Positions 1 through 7,846 of a stretch of 45,633 nt of DNA are shown piece after piece (position 1 is the stretch's first letter; every line of letters starts with the position of its first letter). Under the pieces are notes generated by a model that saw only the letters and a program-made list of their open reading frames with translations, did no database searches and was not told where the DNA came from. The DNA lies in the NCBI GenBank assembly GCA_004322005.1, contig SCRF01000011.1, forward strand, positions 1 to 45,633, given 5' to 3'. This DNA is from Rhodanobacter sp. (GTDB taxonomy: Bacteria > Pseudomonadota > Gammaproteobacteria > Xanthomonadales > Rhodanobacteraceae). A program made the position numbers and the translations under genes.

Positions 1-777
1 GACACCAGACACTTCGAAGCAACTTGATGGATCACGAGAAGCACCTCGAGTGCCGACCGCCGTAAAAGTCAAACTTTGAGAGTCCCCCAGCAGAGCTGGG
101 GGTTTACCTTGGAGAAATTACTTGGCAATACGCAGCGTACTGGGGCGGCGAACGCCACGGCGGTGGCACGGGCCGCGGCACCTCACCAGAAGCGAAGTCG
201 TTCAGGTTGCCGGAATTACAAGGCGCGATCGGCCGACGCCACGTTCACGCAGCAGCCGTTGACGTTGACCGACGACCAGGTGCGCGCCATCGAAAGGTCG
301 AGCGATACGAATGTGCTGAACCACACACGCCTTCATGCGTGATAGCCACGTTGCTCGACGGCGAGGTTCAGCGCAATGACCATGCACGAACGCAGGACCG
401 GTCACCGTCGCAGCGGCGTTGATCGAAAGTCTGGCAAGGCGACGCAGTGACGGCGTGACCATGCACGTCGCCACGACCCGGACCACCTTGCACAGGCCCC
501 GACGTGCATCGTCCGGAAGTGCATACCGCCTTCCCCGCGATGAGGGGCAACTCACACGCGTCGGCGATCGCTTTGCCGGGCTTTTCGACCCGATCGAAGT
601 TCTGCCGGATCACCCCCGGCAGCTCAAGACTCTACTAGCCGAGGTCGATATTTGCTTGCCAAACCATTTTACGATCGGCCCAAAAGAACCGTTTTGACTA
701 AGGTGGTTCACTCTGCAATCAGGTCGCTCGATACCAGGTGTCTATCGTTGCACCCACAACTAAGGAAAACTCGAACC
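1..777. other. accessory DNA without a recognisable gene
   Basis: Short open frames occur on both strands, but they overlap one another heavily. None has a convincing ribosome binding site, recognisable domain or plausible composition. The only clear structure is the hairpin at 84–102. A consensus-like -35 (TTGACT) lies about 80 bases before the start of the next gene, but no good -10 follows it. The stretch probably belongs to the same accessory region as the transposition genes to its right. Confidence 0.5.
84..105 (+). terminator. perfect GC hairpin followed by TTT, likely terminator
   Basis: CCCCCAGC (84–91) pairs perfectly with GCTGGGGG (95–102) around an AGA loop, followed by TTT on the plus strand. 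An 8-bp GC-rich stem with a short U-run fits an intrinsic terminator for a gene lying to the left of the window. The U-tract is short, so a structural or recombination role is also possible. Confidence 0.5.
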
Positions 778-1371
778 ATGGATATCCAACTGCTTCCGTC
801 GCCACCCACCGACAATCTGTATAAGTTCATGGCGATTTTTGGCGCTTGAGTGCTATTGATCCTGGCCCTGTTCATGATGGGCATTGGCTACCTCAGCTTC
901 AAAGGCAAGGAAGAGTCGCAACAAGCGATCGCCTATACCCGTAGCGTCAGTACCGTATTGCACATTCAAGATCGCTTGGATGCCATCCAAGCCGGTCGAT
1001 TGAACGACGCAATCGTAACGTGGTCCCCCTTCCAAGATGGATCAGACACCGAGAAGGCGTTCCTTCGGAAGGCTCTCCAGAGCAATAAGGAGTACCTCGC
1101 TCACCATCAAGGCGACGCCGAACGTCATGATGCTTGGACGTTTTGGCAGATCCTGGATGCTACTCACAGCATCATCTTCATCCTGGTTCTTGGGGGAGTA
1201 GGTATCTTTTGCTTCATGTACGGTTTCCGTCGGTGGTATCAGCGTGTTCAGCGTGTTTCCGATGCCATTCTGCTCAGCAAGCAGATCTTTCAAGAAATGA
1301 CTAACCAAAAGCTCAAATGCGAGTTGGAGGCGCTTCCGACGCCCCCGCAACCCCCTCACACCACTCTGTGA
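778..1371 (+). pseudogene. two-helix membrane protein interrupted by an in-frame TGA
   Basis: An ATG at 778 has a good upstream purine-rich site (AAGGAAA). It opens a 23-codon frame that stops at TGA 847–849. The same frame continues at once with GTG at 850 for 173 codons. Together they read as one protein: a short N-terminal segment, a membrane helix spanning the stop, a soluble region of about 80 residues, a second helix around the sequence SIIFILVLGGVGIF, and a Pro-rich tail. The stop lies at the start of helix 1. Three explanations fit: a nonsense mutation (TGG to TGA), a sequencing error, or restart at the adjacent GTG (TGAGTG), which would give the long piece without its first 23 residues. 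I do not recognise the family. The neighbouring transposition genes suggest it is cargo or a disrupted host gene. Confidence 0.55.
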
Positions 1372-1478
1372 CTTTGTCTGGGCGAGCGCCTGGTGTGGTA
1401 CGACATGGGAAAAGGGTCTGTCAGGCACTACTTGATTGACTGGACCGTTGGCGGCTTGATGGTCGGCCGCGCCGCTTC

Positions 1479-1498
1479 GAGGCAAAAATTGCCTCTTC
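1479..1498 (+). terminator. short hairpin downstream of the membrane protein gene
   Basis: GAGGCAA (1479–1485) and TTGCCTC (1489–1495) form a perfect 7-bp stem with an AAA loop, followed by TTCTT. It lies about 110 bases after the membrane protein stop and about 90 bases after the tniQ stop on the other strand, so it could end transcripts from both sides. Confidence 0.4.
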
Positions 1499-1581
1499 TT
1501 ACTGTCGATAACTCGGCCTAGTCGCCCTGCTCCAACGCCACGTTCCGGATGAAACCGCATCAGCCTGTTATGACGCTTTGA

Positions 1582-2595
1582 TCATGTGTGGTCACTGCCT
1601 ACTACGCAGCCTCGCACGCTACGGGCGCCACGACTAACCGGAAAAACCCGACTCATGTCGATTAAGGCACGACGGTATTTCTGCAATCGCCGCATGTCTC
1701 GTCGAGCGGGTTGGACACTCCATTGATCGTCGATCGCTTCGAAGGGTGCAAACGGAAGCCCTGGAGGTCGAAACCTCATGGCCAGCCGGGGAATGACGTA
1801 CCACGCCACCATCCAGAAGGCCGCCCGTCGCCAGGCCGGCGGCCCCAACCGGCGTATGCCCTCCCATGGGGATTCTTGGAGGGGGTCGTTGCGATGTAGA
1901 GGCACGGCAACGAACCCCCGCAAATCGGGATCCGCAGAAATGCTGCTCAGGGGCAAATGTTCCGGCAGACACCCCAAGTTGGTGGTGCTCCGCATGAGGA
2001 GGGCCCGCGCGCTGAAGGCGCTGCCTCGCCAGCTTGGCGGCCAAGGGGCGTGGTCATACAGTGCATCACCGAGTCGACGCGCAAACCCATGAATGAGGGT
2101 CAACGTCTCCTTTCCGACCTTGGTGGCCGGTGTCAGGCGCAAAATGCTTAGAGGTACTTCTCCTGCAGGGAGGTTAGGAGCCCAGTGCAAGGGCACTGCG
2201 TGAATCGCGCATTGCAAGGTAAAGATACCCGACCACGCACGTCGAAACGTTGGCGGCCGGCCCTGGTGCATATCGTTCTGCCAACACCGTGGACAAAATG
2301 CTCGTCGTTCGTGCTCCTCAAGTAGTGCCGGATGATCCGTCAAGCGATGCATGAACAGGTCGCGTGGCCGCACTCCGACCGTTCGGGCAACCGCAAGGAC
2401 ATCGTGGACAGACAAGGTATCGAGGCCATCGAGGGAGACGCCATAGGGCGTGGCGTGCCTCGATAGATGCGGCCGGTAGTCATCACCCTCGGAGCCGTAA
2501 AGATTCACGGCCCGCTCGATAAGAGACCGCAGCGACTCGTCGGGCTCCGGACCCGTGATCCACCATCGCGGGTGGTTCGTGAAGTCGCGAGACAT
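1582..2595 (-). CDS. tniQ: TniQ family transposition protein
   Basis: TniQ proteins help select the target for transposons that use a TniA/TnsB-type transposase and a TniB/TnsC-type ATPase. The N-terminal part carries the family's zinc-finger pattern: C101-P-R-C104, then C129 and H132 (numbered from the chosen start), with the typical RRAFCPRC and C-x2-H-xVPL surroundings. The start at 2595 (MSRDF) follows a very strong site, AGGAGGAGGG. An in-frame ATG at 2649 has no comparable site. The product is 337 residues, within the range of the Tn5053/Tn402-type TniQ rather than the longer TnsD. It follows tniA and tniB in the same direction. No tniR resolvase follows it, unlike Tn402 and Tn5053. Confidence 0.88.
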   Translation of the reverse strand: MSRDFTNHPRWWITGPEPDESLRSLIERAVNLYGSEGDDYRPHLSRHATPYGVSLDGLDTLSVHDVLAVARTVGVRPRDLFMHRLTDHPALLEEHERRAFCPRCWQNDMHQGRPPTFRRAWSGIFTLQCAIHAVPLHWAPNLPAGEVPLSILRLTPATKVGKETLTLIHGFARRLGDALYDHAPWPPSWRGSAFSARALLMRSTTNLGCLPEHLPLSSISADPDLRGFVAVPLHRNDPLQESPWEGIRRLGPPAWRRAAFWMVAWYVIPRLAMRFRPPGLPFAPFEAIDDQWSVQPARRDMRRLQKYRRALIDMSRVFPVSRGARSVRGCVVGSDHT

Positions 2596-2631
2596 ACACC
2601 CTCCTCCTCTGGCGGGAAATCGACGAAACGT

Positions 2632-2653
2632 CTTGCGCGGAATCACCACCCTC
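2632..2653. repeat. 22-bp block, copy 1 of a direct repeat
   Basis: This block, just upstream of the tniQ start, recurs in the same orientation at 6579–6600 with 21 of 22 bases identical. It begins CTTGCGCGGAAT and ends ACCACCCTC. Everything between the copies (tniB, tniA and the MbcA-like gene) is therefore flanked by a short direct repeat. Its origin is unknown. Confidence 0.6.
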
Positions 2654-2742
2654 GTTGCGGGAGCGGCAACTTCGTCCGCAAGCTAGAGCGAGCAGCGTGG
2701 CCGCTCACCGTGTGCGTCATGCGCTATCACTATCGGCACCGC

Positions 2743-3621
2743 TCAGTCCGTCAATCGCGGAAATTCATACTTGGCCCGCTCCAACAAGGTGTGCGTGATG
2801 CGTTCGTCGCCTTCAGTCACCGCCAAAGCGCCTGCGTTCCCGACGAGCGTCACGATGGCATCTGTCTGGCCGCCCGTTAACTTCACAATCAACTTCATAG
2901 TTCCTTGAGCGTGAAGCCGGGACGGTAGCTGCAGCGGAAGACTGGACTCCATCGCCTGAAGAAAATGGGCCAGGTAGTCATCTGCCACCCATTTGGATAG
3001 CCGTTTGAGCTTGAGGCGGGCGCTCAGATGCAAATCCAAGCTAATTGCCATTTCCGCTTCCTCCGAACCCGCCACAATCAGCACCACCTTCAATTCGTTC
3101 ATGACAAAGCGAAGGGTTTCCAAGGTTCGAGTCTGCTGCGTGTGCGTGCCTTTCAAGACATCCTGGATTTCATCGATGAGTACTAACTTCAAGGCACATG
3201 CGCGCGCCAGCTTCAACGCCAACTGCTCCCGTTCGCGGCCACTCACACCGCCCCCTTCCGGGCAACCAAGCGCTGCTAGCATGCGAATGTAGAACTCCCT
3301 CGCTTCTCGCACCCCACACAGGGAGAACAACAACGTGGGACGAGTGGCGATCACACCACGCCGTGCACGTTCGCTGGGGTAGCGATCGTGCAGCTGTTCC
3401 AGAAGATCGGTTTTGCCCGCACCTGGCTCGCCAACGATCACCATGCCCGCCGATCGGGACCGTGATGGGCGATTCATCAGGTAATCAGCGTAATCAAAGA
3501 TGTCGTTGATTCGCTCGTGCGCAATAAACCGGTGCTCAAGCATGTCGCGCACGCGAAGCGTAACGGGCAAATCTAACGCGGCCTTAGCGACCTCGTCGAG
3601 GTGAGCGAACTCGGCGGTCAT
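2743..3621 (-). CDS. tniB: TniB family AAA+ transposition ATPase
   Basis: This is the ATP-dependent regulator that links a TniA/TnsB transposase to the target. It is 292 residues long and shows a Walker A motif GEPGAGKT at residues 64–71 and a Walker B motif LVLIDE at 146–151. The N-terminal region (LEHRFIAHERINDIFDYADYLM) is typical of the TniB branch. The ATG overlaps the tniA stop (TGATG), so the two are translationally coupled. About 147 bp separate its stop from the chosen tniQ start. The family assignment is firm. Activity cannot be judged, but the motifs are intact. Confidence 0.92.
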   Translation of the reverse strand: MTAEFAHLDEVAKAALDLPVTLRVRDMLEHRFIAHERINDIFDYADYLMNRPSRSRSAGMVIVGEPGAGKTDLLEQLHDRYPSERARRGVIATRPTLLFSLCGVREAREFYIRMLAALGCPEGGGVSGREREQLALKLARACALKLVLIDEIQDVLKGTHTQQTRTLETLRFVMNELKVVLIVAGSEEAEMAISLDLHLSARLKLKRLSKWVADDYLAHFLQAMESSLPLQLPSRLHAQGTMKLIVKLTGGQTDAIVTLVGNAGALAVTEGDERITHTLLERAKYEFPRLTD

Positions 3622-5459
3622 CAGTCCGTCCTCGTGACTTTGATGCGAGAGCGGTTGAGCGGAATGCTGTAGCCAGCTTCATCCTGTCGCCACTTCGCTG
3701 ATACGCCAGGTGATCCTTTGGCGCAACGCGAGCGCTTGCGTTGCTGAGCGCGTGTAGCGGAGGCCGCCATGTGTTCGATGCGGTCGCTTTCGATAAAGCC
3801 CTGGTCCAGCTGGGTCTCCAACCGTTGGCGGGTCACCGGGTCCAATTTGGCCTGCTGTGGTTGCCCCGCGCCAGTGCCCGTCACAGCCTCCGCCGTGACG
3901 ATCCGGTCACCGTCAAGACGAACCCACACCCGGGTTGGATCACGAGGATCGTAGTGCACCTGAACAACTCGTCCCGGGCGAACCTGACACGCCAGGGCTT
4001 CTGACCAATAGCGCGCTCGTCGATACAGCACCCCAGTCCGTTGGAGCCGGCGTGTCACAAAAGGCAGAAAGTCCACGCGAAACTCATCAGGACACGACAC
4101 CATCGGCGGCGCAACGATTTGACCGTCAGAGCAACGCCACGCCCTTTCCCAGGCCACCAACGGCGGCACCCCGAGCATGCGGTGTACGCGCACATGGTAA
4201 TAGCGTCCGATTTTTTGCGTTATCCAGTCGTTGAGCTCCGACAAGGTCATCGTCGCGCGCGCCTCGCTTGGGTAATCCCCACGCTGCTGCACATTGGAAA
4301 AGGTCGTGCCCGGTAACCCATGAATCAGGCGCATCAACGTGCCCATCATGCGTTCGATATGGCCACCGTAATGGGCCTTGCCCAGCGGTCGGGTCCGAAG
4401 CTCAATCCCGTACTGCTCACAGCCGCGCCGCATCGCTGCGCTTACCAGGTCCGCACCGTTATCCACGTGAATGACCTTCATCTTGCCGAACATGGGCCAG
4501 AGCCCTGGGGCTCGGGCGTCTTCCACTTTAGGAAGGACTGCATGCGCAATGCATAGGCTGACGGCCGTCGAGGATGGCGCATCCATGGAGAGAAAGAGTC
4601 CGAGGACGACGCGCGTGCCCACATCGAAAGCCACTGATATCCAAGGGCGGCCGAGTACATCTACACGATCATCACTGAGCACCAAGATGTCGACGAGCGT
4701 ATGATCGATTTGCACCACTTCCAGGGCTGTAGACACCCACAGCTGGCCCGGGCGAGGCTCCCACCCCTGGCGCGCCCTCTTCGCCCCAAGACGCTTTGCA
4801 TCACCCTCGTAAGTACAGTCGGCGAGACGCCGATAAATCGCGCCCGCCGATGGCACGGCTAATCCCGATCGGCGGCAGATCGACCGCGCTCTCTCCACGA
4901 TCTCTGCTTTACTTACAGGCTCCCGCACCAAGTAGTGTTTTTGAACCACATGGCTAATGACACGCTCTACGTCCGGGTGCAGCATTCGCAAGAATTGAGG
5001 GCGCCCGCGCTTTCGTCTGACGAGCGACGAGCATCGTTGATCAGCGCGATAGCGCGCGACGAGTCGCTGGAGCTGCCGAACGCTTAATGCATGCGCCTTG
5101 GCGATGGGCGTCAGCAGATGCGAAGGCAGCGACGACATCGTCGCGAGCGGGGCAATGGCCTGGGCGAGCTCCCTCGCACGACACCATTCGGTGGATGAAA
5201 TGGCCGTGAGCGATGGGCTACCTTGCGGCGAAGGAAGTGGCGTAAGCGCCGCTATGGGTACCTCCGCCACCGCTCCCGTCGTCTCAAAACGAACGCTGAC
5301 GGCACCCATGGCCAGCAACCCGTTAACTTCGACGATTTGTCGTTCAAAAATCCAGCGCGCGCCAAGGGTGAGTTGATTGTTCCCCGCCCCACGACGCTTG
5401 CGGACGGCAGGCATGGATACGGATTCCAACTGCGCCGATGTCACAACGTGATCTTTCAT
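3621..5459 (-). CDS. tniA: TniA family DDE transposase
   Basis: This is a retroviral-integrase-fold transposase of the TnsB/TniA/MuA group. It is 612 residues from the chosen start, with an N-terminal DNA-binding part (helix-turn-helix around SVRQLQRLVARYRAD) and a catalytic core with the three acidic residues at D252 (QIDHT), D333 (HVDNG) and E369 (HIERMMGT). A C-terminal Mu-type β-barrel region follows. The start at 5459 has GGGAGGG seven bases upstream. The longer open frame up to 5564 lacks such a site. It heads the tniA–tniB–tniQ operon. Base composition is lower in GC than the core genes to the right, consistent with transfer. No resolvase gene accompanies it, so cointegrates would need the host or another element to resolve. 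Confidence 0.93.
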   Translation of the reverse strand: MKDHVVTSAQLESVSMPAVRKRRGAGNNQLTLGARWIFERQIVEVNGLLAMGAVSVRFETTGAVAEVPIAALTPLPSPQGSPSLTAISSTEWCRARELAQAIAPLATMSSLPSHLLTPIAKAHALSVRQLQRLVARYRADQRCSSLVRRKRGRPQFLRMLHPDVERVISHVVQKHYLVREPVSKAEIVERARSICRRSGLAVPSAGAIYRRLADCTYEGDAKRLGAKRARQGWEPRPGQLWVSTALEVVQIDHTLVDILVLSDDRVDVLGRPWISVAFDVGTRVVLGLFLSMDAPSSTAVSLCIAHAVLPKVEDARAPGLWPMFGKMKVIHVDNGADLVSAAMRRGCEQYGIELRTRPLGKAHYGGHIERMMGTLMRLIHGLPGTTFSNVQQRGDYPSEARATMTLSELNDWITQKIGRYYHVRVHRMLGVPPLVAWERAWRCSDGQIVAPPMVSCPDEFRVDFLPFVTRRLQRTGVLYRRARYWSEALACQVRPGRVVQVHYDPRDPTRVWVRLDGDRIVTAEAVTGTGAGQPQQAKLDPVTRQRLETQLDQGFIESDRIEHMAASATRAQQRKRSRCAKGSPGVSAKWRQDEAGYSIPLNRSRIKVTRTD

Positions 5460-5590
5460 ATGCCCTCCCGTGCCCGCTACGGGCCGCACTTCACTGTTCC
5501 CGCACGCATGAGCGCACGAGACAACTTGACTCCAACAAAGGAAGGGAGTAGATAGGAGGCGCAACAGCAGTCAGTCTGTCGCCTCTAGAG

Positions 5591-5613
5591 AGCCTCGCAC
5601 GCCATGCGAGGCT
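5591..5613. other. 9-bp perfect inverted repeat upstream of tniA
   Basis: AGCCTCGCA (5591–5599) and TGCGAGGCT (5605–5613) form a perfect stem around CGCCA. No U-tract follows on either strand, so it is a poor terminator. It could be an operator, or a recombination site near the transposon end. Confidence 0.45.
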
Positions 5614-5685
5614 TCTCGTTATCTGTCCCATGGGTTTACGCCATAGGCAACCTCCACGTTGACGGTCTTGCAGCCAAAACGGATG

Positions 5686-5721
5686 CCGGATAATCACAGC
5701 CGGTCACCGGATAAATGCACA
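5686..5721. repeat. two direct copies of a CCGGATAA…CACA motif
   Basis: CCGGATAATCACA (5686–5698) and CCGGATAAATGCACA (5707–5721) lie 21 bases apart, about two helical turns. They are about 230 bp upstream of the tniA start. The spacing suits protein binding on one DNA face. Transposase or repressor binding is a guess. Confidence 0.4.
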
Positions 5722-6316
5722 TCAATAGCGCGATGTCAACCGCCCGAGCATGAGCTAGACAATCAGTTCTATTCGGCAATTGGCTATGTTTTTTTACGCC
5801 TAACCGATCCACCTATTGAATTCACGTTTAACGTGAGAATCTCACGCGTGTGAGACGCACAACTTGCACGAGCATTATTTAATTGAGATTGACCATGACA
5901 GCGGTCACCGCGGCGATCACCAATGCCGGCGATCACCAATGCCAACGAATATCAGAACCGCTTTCATAATTGCAACCATATAAACAACCTTCCCGTGGGG
6001 CTAAAAAGTTCAGTGCCTTTAAAACCAATATGCCAAGTTGACGTGAACGAAACTAGTTGAATTCTTCCTACAAATGTCGGTCCGCCGGCGTACCAGACCA
6101 TCAATCAGATCGCCTGGTCTAGCCCTACCATAGTTGACGGCACCTGAAGCCCGGCGGCAGCTGACACAAACGTAAGGCGAGCGCCCTGGGAGGCTAGGTT
6201 GTGCAAGAAATGTCATTCGGCTTTGGCCTAAGATATACATTCAGAAACCCGTTGATGAACCAAGTTATTTATTCCATTACTTCGATATCGATGACCCATC
6301 GACACTGAGGTGTTTC

Positions 6317-6550
6317 ATGTCCGCAACCCGTGATAAGAACCGTATGCAACTCGTCAATTTAGTTCACCGACTAGTAGCCGAGAGCGGTGACATAGAAGGG
6401 TTCGATGCCGTGGCGTGGGTCGATTGCTGGCTGACCGAGCCCTTACCAGCTATTGGAAACAGGCTGCCCGAAGAGCTTCTTTCAACCAAGGAAGGGTACG
6501 CAGTGCTAGAGAGTGTTCTTCAACGGGCTCAATCAGGCGCTTACGGTTGA
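6317..6550 (+). CDS. orphan MbcA/ParS/Xre-type antitoxin toxin-binding domain protein
   Basis: This 77-residue protein consists of the C-terminal domain found in antitoxins of the MbcA/ParS/Xre group (formerly DUF2384). The diagnostic part runs from about residue 34: WLTEPLPAIGNRLPEELL, followed by ST-KEGYAVLESVLQRAQSGAYG, matching the family pattern W-L-x2-P-x-P-A-L-G-x3-P-x2-L-L-x-T-x2-G. The N-terminal DNA-binding part of full antitoxins is absent. The start has GAGGTG seven bases upstream. No RES-domain or other toxin follows; the next 900 bases are non-coding. It may be a solitary anti-toxin decoy, a remnant of a RES–Xre pair, or part of the mobile element. The domain call is good; the function is inferred. 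Confidence 0.7.
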   Translation: MSATRDKNRMQLVNLVHRLVAESGDIEGFDAVAWVDCWLTEPLPAIGNRLPEELLSTKEGYAVLESVLQRAQSGAYG

Positions 6551-6578
6551 CGTAGCGCCAAGCAAGTTCATGCGCCCC

Positions 6579-6600
6579 CTTGCGCGGAATTACCACCCTC
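6579..6600. repeat. 22-bp block, copy 2 of a direct repeat
   Basis: This matches 2632–2653 at 21 of 22 bases in the same orientation. It lies about 30 bp after the stop of the MbcA-like gene. Confidence 0.6.
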
Positions 6601-7023
6601 TGTGATGAGCGGCGCTGGCGTTCGACTGAGTCCGCCGCTAAGCCCACAGCCATGGCGCGCTGGCCCTAGCTTTCGGCTGACCCGCTTATCGCGTCGCCAT
6701 TCTTCGATCAACCTCTTAATTCAGTCACCCATTCACTAAAGGGACGTTAAACAACCGCGAAATTCAGTCGCATATGATTGTTTTTCTGTCTTTTATTGAA
6801 ACGACACATTAAATGGGTGCGCGACAGACCGCTGCCTTTCTTGGCATTTGAAGGTTCCCCAACAAAACTTGTGACCTGGTGTTGCACGCACTGACTTGTC
6901 CGCAGCCAACGCGCTAACCCTCCACAATTGCCGCGGATAACTGTCCTCACGTTGCAATCGACGCACTCAAAGGTCCGCACGGTCAACGATGTCCCCGCAG
7001 CCAGACTGAGTACGGCCAAGAAA

Positions 7024-7183
7024 TTTAGGCCGAATCGACCAACATTTTGTGCCATTGCGACCAGCAGTCTTTGGCCAGCTCCCATAACTGTCTAACAATT
7101 GAATGCCGCCAAGAGACTTGGGCCAAATCGACCAACAACTTGGGCCATTCCAGCCAACAAACTTGGACCGCTCTCTGCAACGA
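7024..7183. repeat. array of imperfect 22-bp repeats
   Basis: Six units fall in two clusters: 7024–7045, 7046–7067 and 7069–7090, then 7117–7138, 7139–7160 and 7162–7183. The best units begin CTTGGGCC and end CGACCAACAA or CAGCCAACAA. Unit 7117 matches unit 7024 at 18 of 22 positions and unit 7139 at 17 of 22. The outer units (7069, 7162) are weak. Units abut with a 22–23 bp period, two helical turns, and the two clusters start 93 bp apart. Further GGCC-containing degenerate units may extend to about 7300. TnsB-type transposases bind abutting 22-bp sites at transposon ends, and plasmid iterons have the same period. Either would suit the neighbours (tniABQ on one side, a KfrA-like plasmid protein on the other). 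Confidence 0.65.
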
Positions 7184-7467
7184 CCGTCAAGCCTGGGCCA
7201 GCGTTCAAAAGCTGCCAGCATTTCTGTGCCAGAAATGTTCGCCGAGGAAAAGTTGAGCCGTCGACGTGGTATTTTTGTGCAGTTGGCCCCCAAAACTCTG
7301 GGCAACCACTGCGACGCACCGATCGAGTTGTACAGGTTCTGTCAAACAACGATGAACTGCCCCTGTATCGCGTGCTGGCAGTTTCCCATTGAGGACGCTG
7401 TTGCCAGTGCTTACTACACGCGCATGATGGCTCCCACGGTCCGAAAGTTCCTATATTAGGGACCACT

Positions 7468-7815
7468 TCAGTGTGCCCGGTCGGCTCTTAGCCAGCGTGC
7501 AAAGGTCCAAATATCGACCCCGCCGCGTGCGGCCACGCAGAACGTGGTCGGTTCTGTCGACACCCAAAAGGCCTTCACGGTCGGCAAATCCGCCTCTGGG
7601 CGCTCGTCGTAAAGTGCCGTAGCTTTCCAGTCGTACACCGTCGCGACATTGCCCTGGGTATCGGTGAAGGTGTAGGAGCCTGATACCTTGCGATCCCCGG
7701 ACGCAGGTAGCGGCGGACCGAAACGCTCGACCAGATCACGAGGTGCGATGCGCAAGCTTCCACGTTGGGTGGTTTCCGCTGTCGACGCCTTGGGTGTCAA
7801 AGTGAACATGCACAT
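7468..7815 (-). CDS. small conserved-type protein of unknown function
   Basis: This 115-residue soluble protein has no signal peptide or membrane segment. The central part reads FGPPLPASGDRKVSGSYTF, then TDTQGNVATVYDWKATALYD, and it ends in a WTFARWL helix. This layout resembles small proteins often found on plasmids and in prophages, but I know no function for it. The start is placed at the MCMF methionine because the open frame further upstream runs into the end of the kfrA-like gene. The actual site is weak, so the ATG two codons on (7809) is equally possible. It follows the kfrA-like gene with a 31-bp gap and may share its transcript. Confidence 0.55.
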   Translation of the reverse strand: MCMFTLTPKASTAETTQRGSLRIAPRDLVERFGPPLPASGDRKVSGSYTFTDTQGNVATVYDWKATALYDERPEADLPTVKAFWVSTEPTTFCVAARGGVDIWTFARWLRADRAH

Positions 7816-7846
7816 GCTTTCTCGTTTGGAGGCAAGGACGATAAAC

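Larger units (their letters stand above)
5460..6316. other. AT-richer non-coding stretch upstream of tniA, possible element end
   Basis: No convincing gene lies here. The stretch carries a hairpin at 5591–5613 and two similar CCGGATAA blocks at 5686–5721, and it is clearly more AT-rich than the surroundings from about 5760 to 6060. Transposons of the TniA/TnsB type place repeated transposase-binding sites at the end next to tniA, so one terminus may lie here. I could not find a matching inverted copy with TGT…ACA ends on the far side of tniQ. Confidence 0.4.
6551..7467. other. non-coding stretch with repeat array
   Basis: About 900 bases hold no credible gene. Open frames on both strands cross the repeats and owe their repeated peptide pattern (for example GMAQVVGRFGPSLLA) to the DNA repeats. 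The notable contents are the second copy of a 22-bp block at 6579–6600 and the 22-bp repeat array at 7024–7183. Confidence 0.5.

Noticed and set aside
202..697. Several 70–120 codon frames on both strands near the left edge
   Set aside because: They overlap one another and lack recognisable motifs or initiation signals. No single frame could be preferred.
1582..5459. CRISPR-associated transposon
   Set aside because: TniQ beside TniA/TniB raised the idea, but there is no cas gene and no repeat–spacer array in the window. The 22-bp units abut without spacers.
6019..6240. 73-codon minus-strand frame upstream of the MbcA-like gene
   Set aside because: No ribosome binding site or family resemblance; likely a chance frame.
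6747..7466. Open frames with repeated peptide patterns
   Set aside because: The repeats arise from the 22-bp DNA array, and no frame has a credible start.
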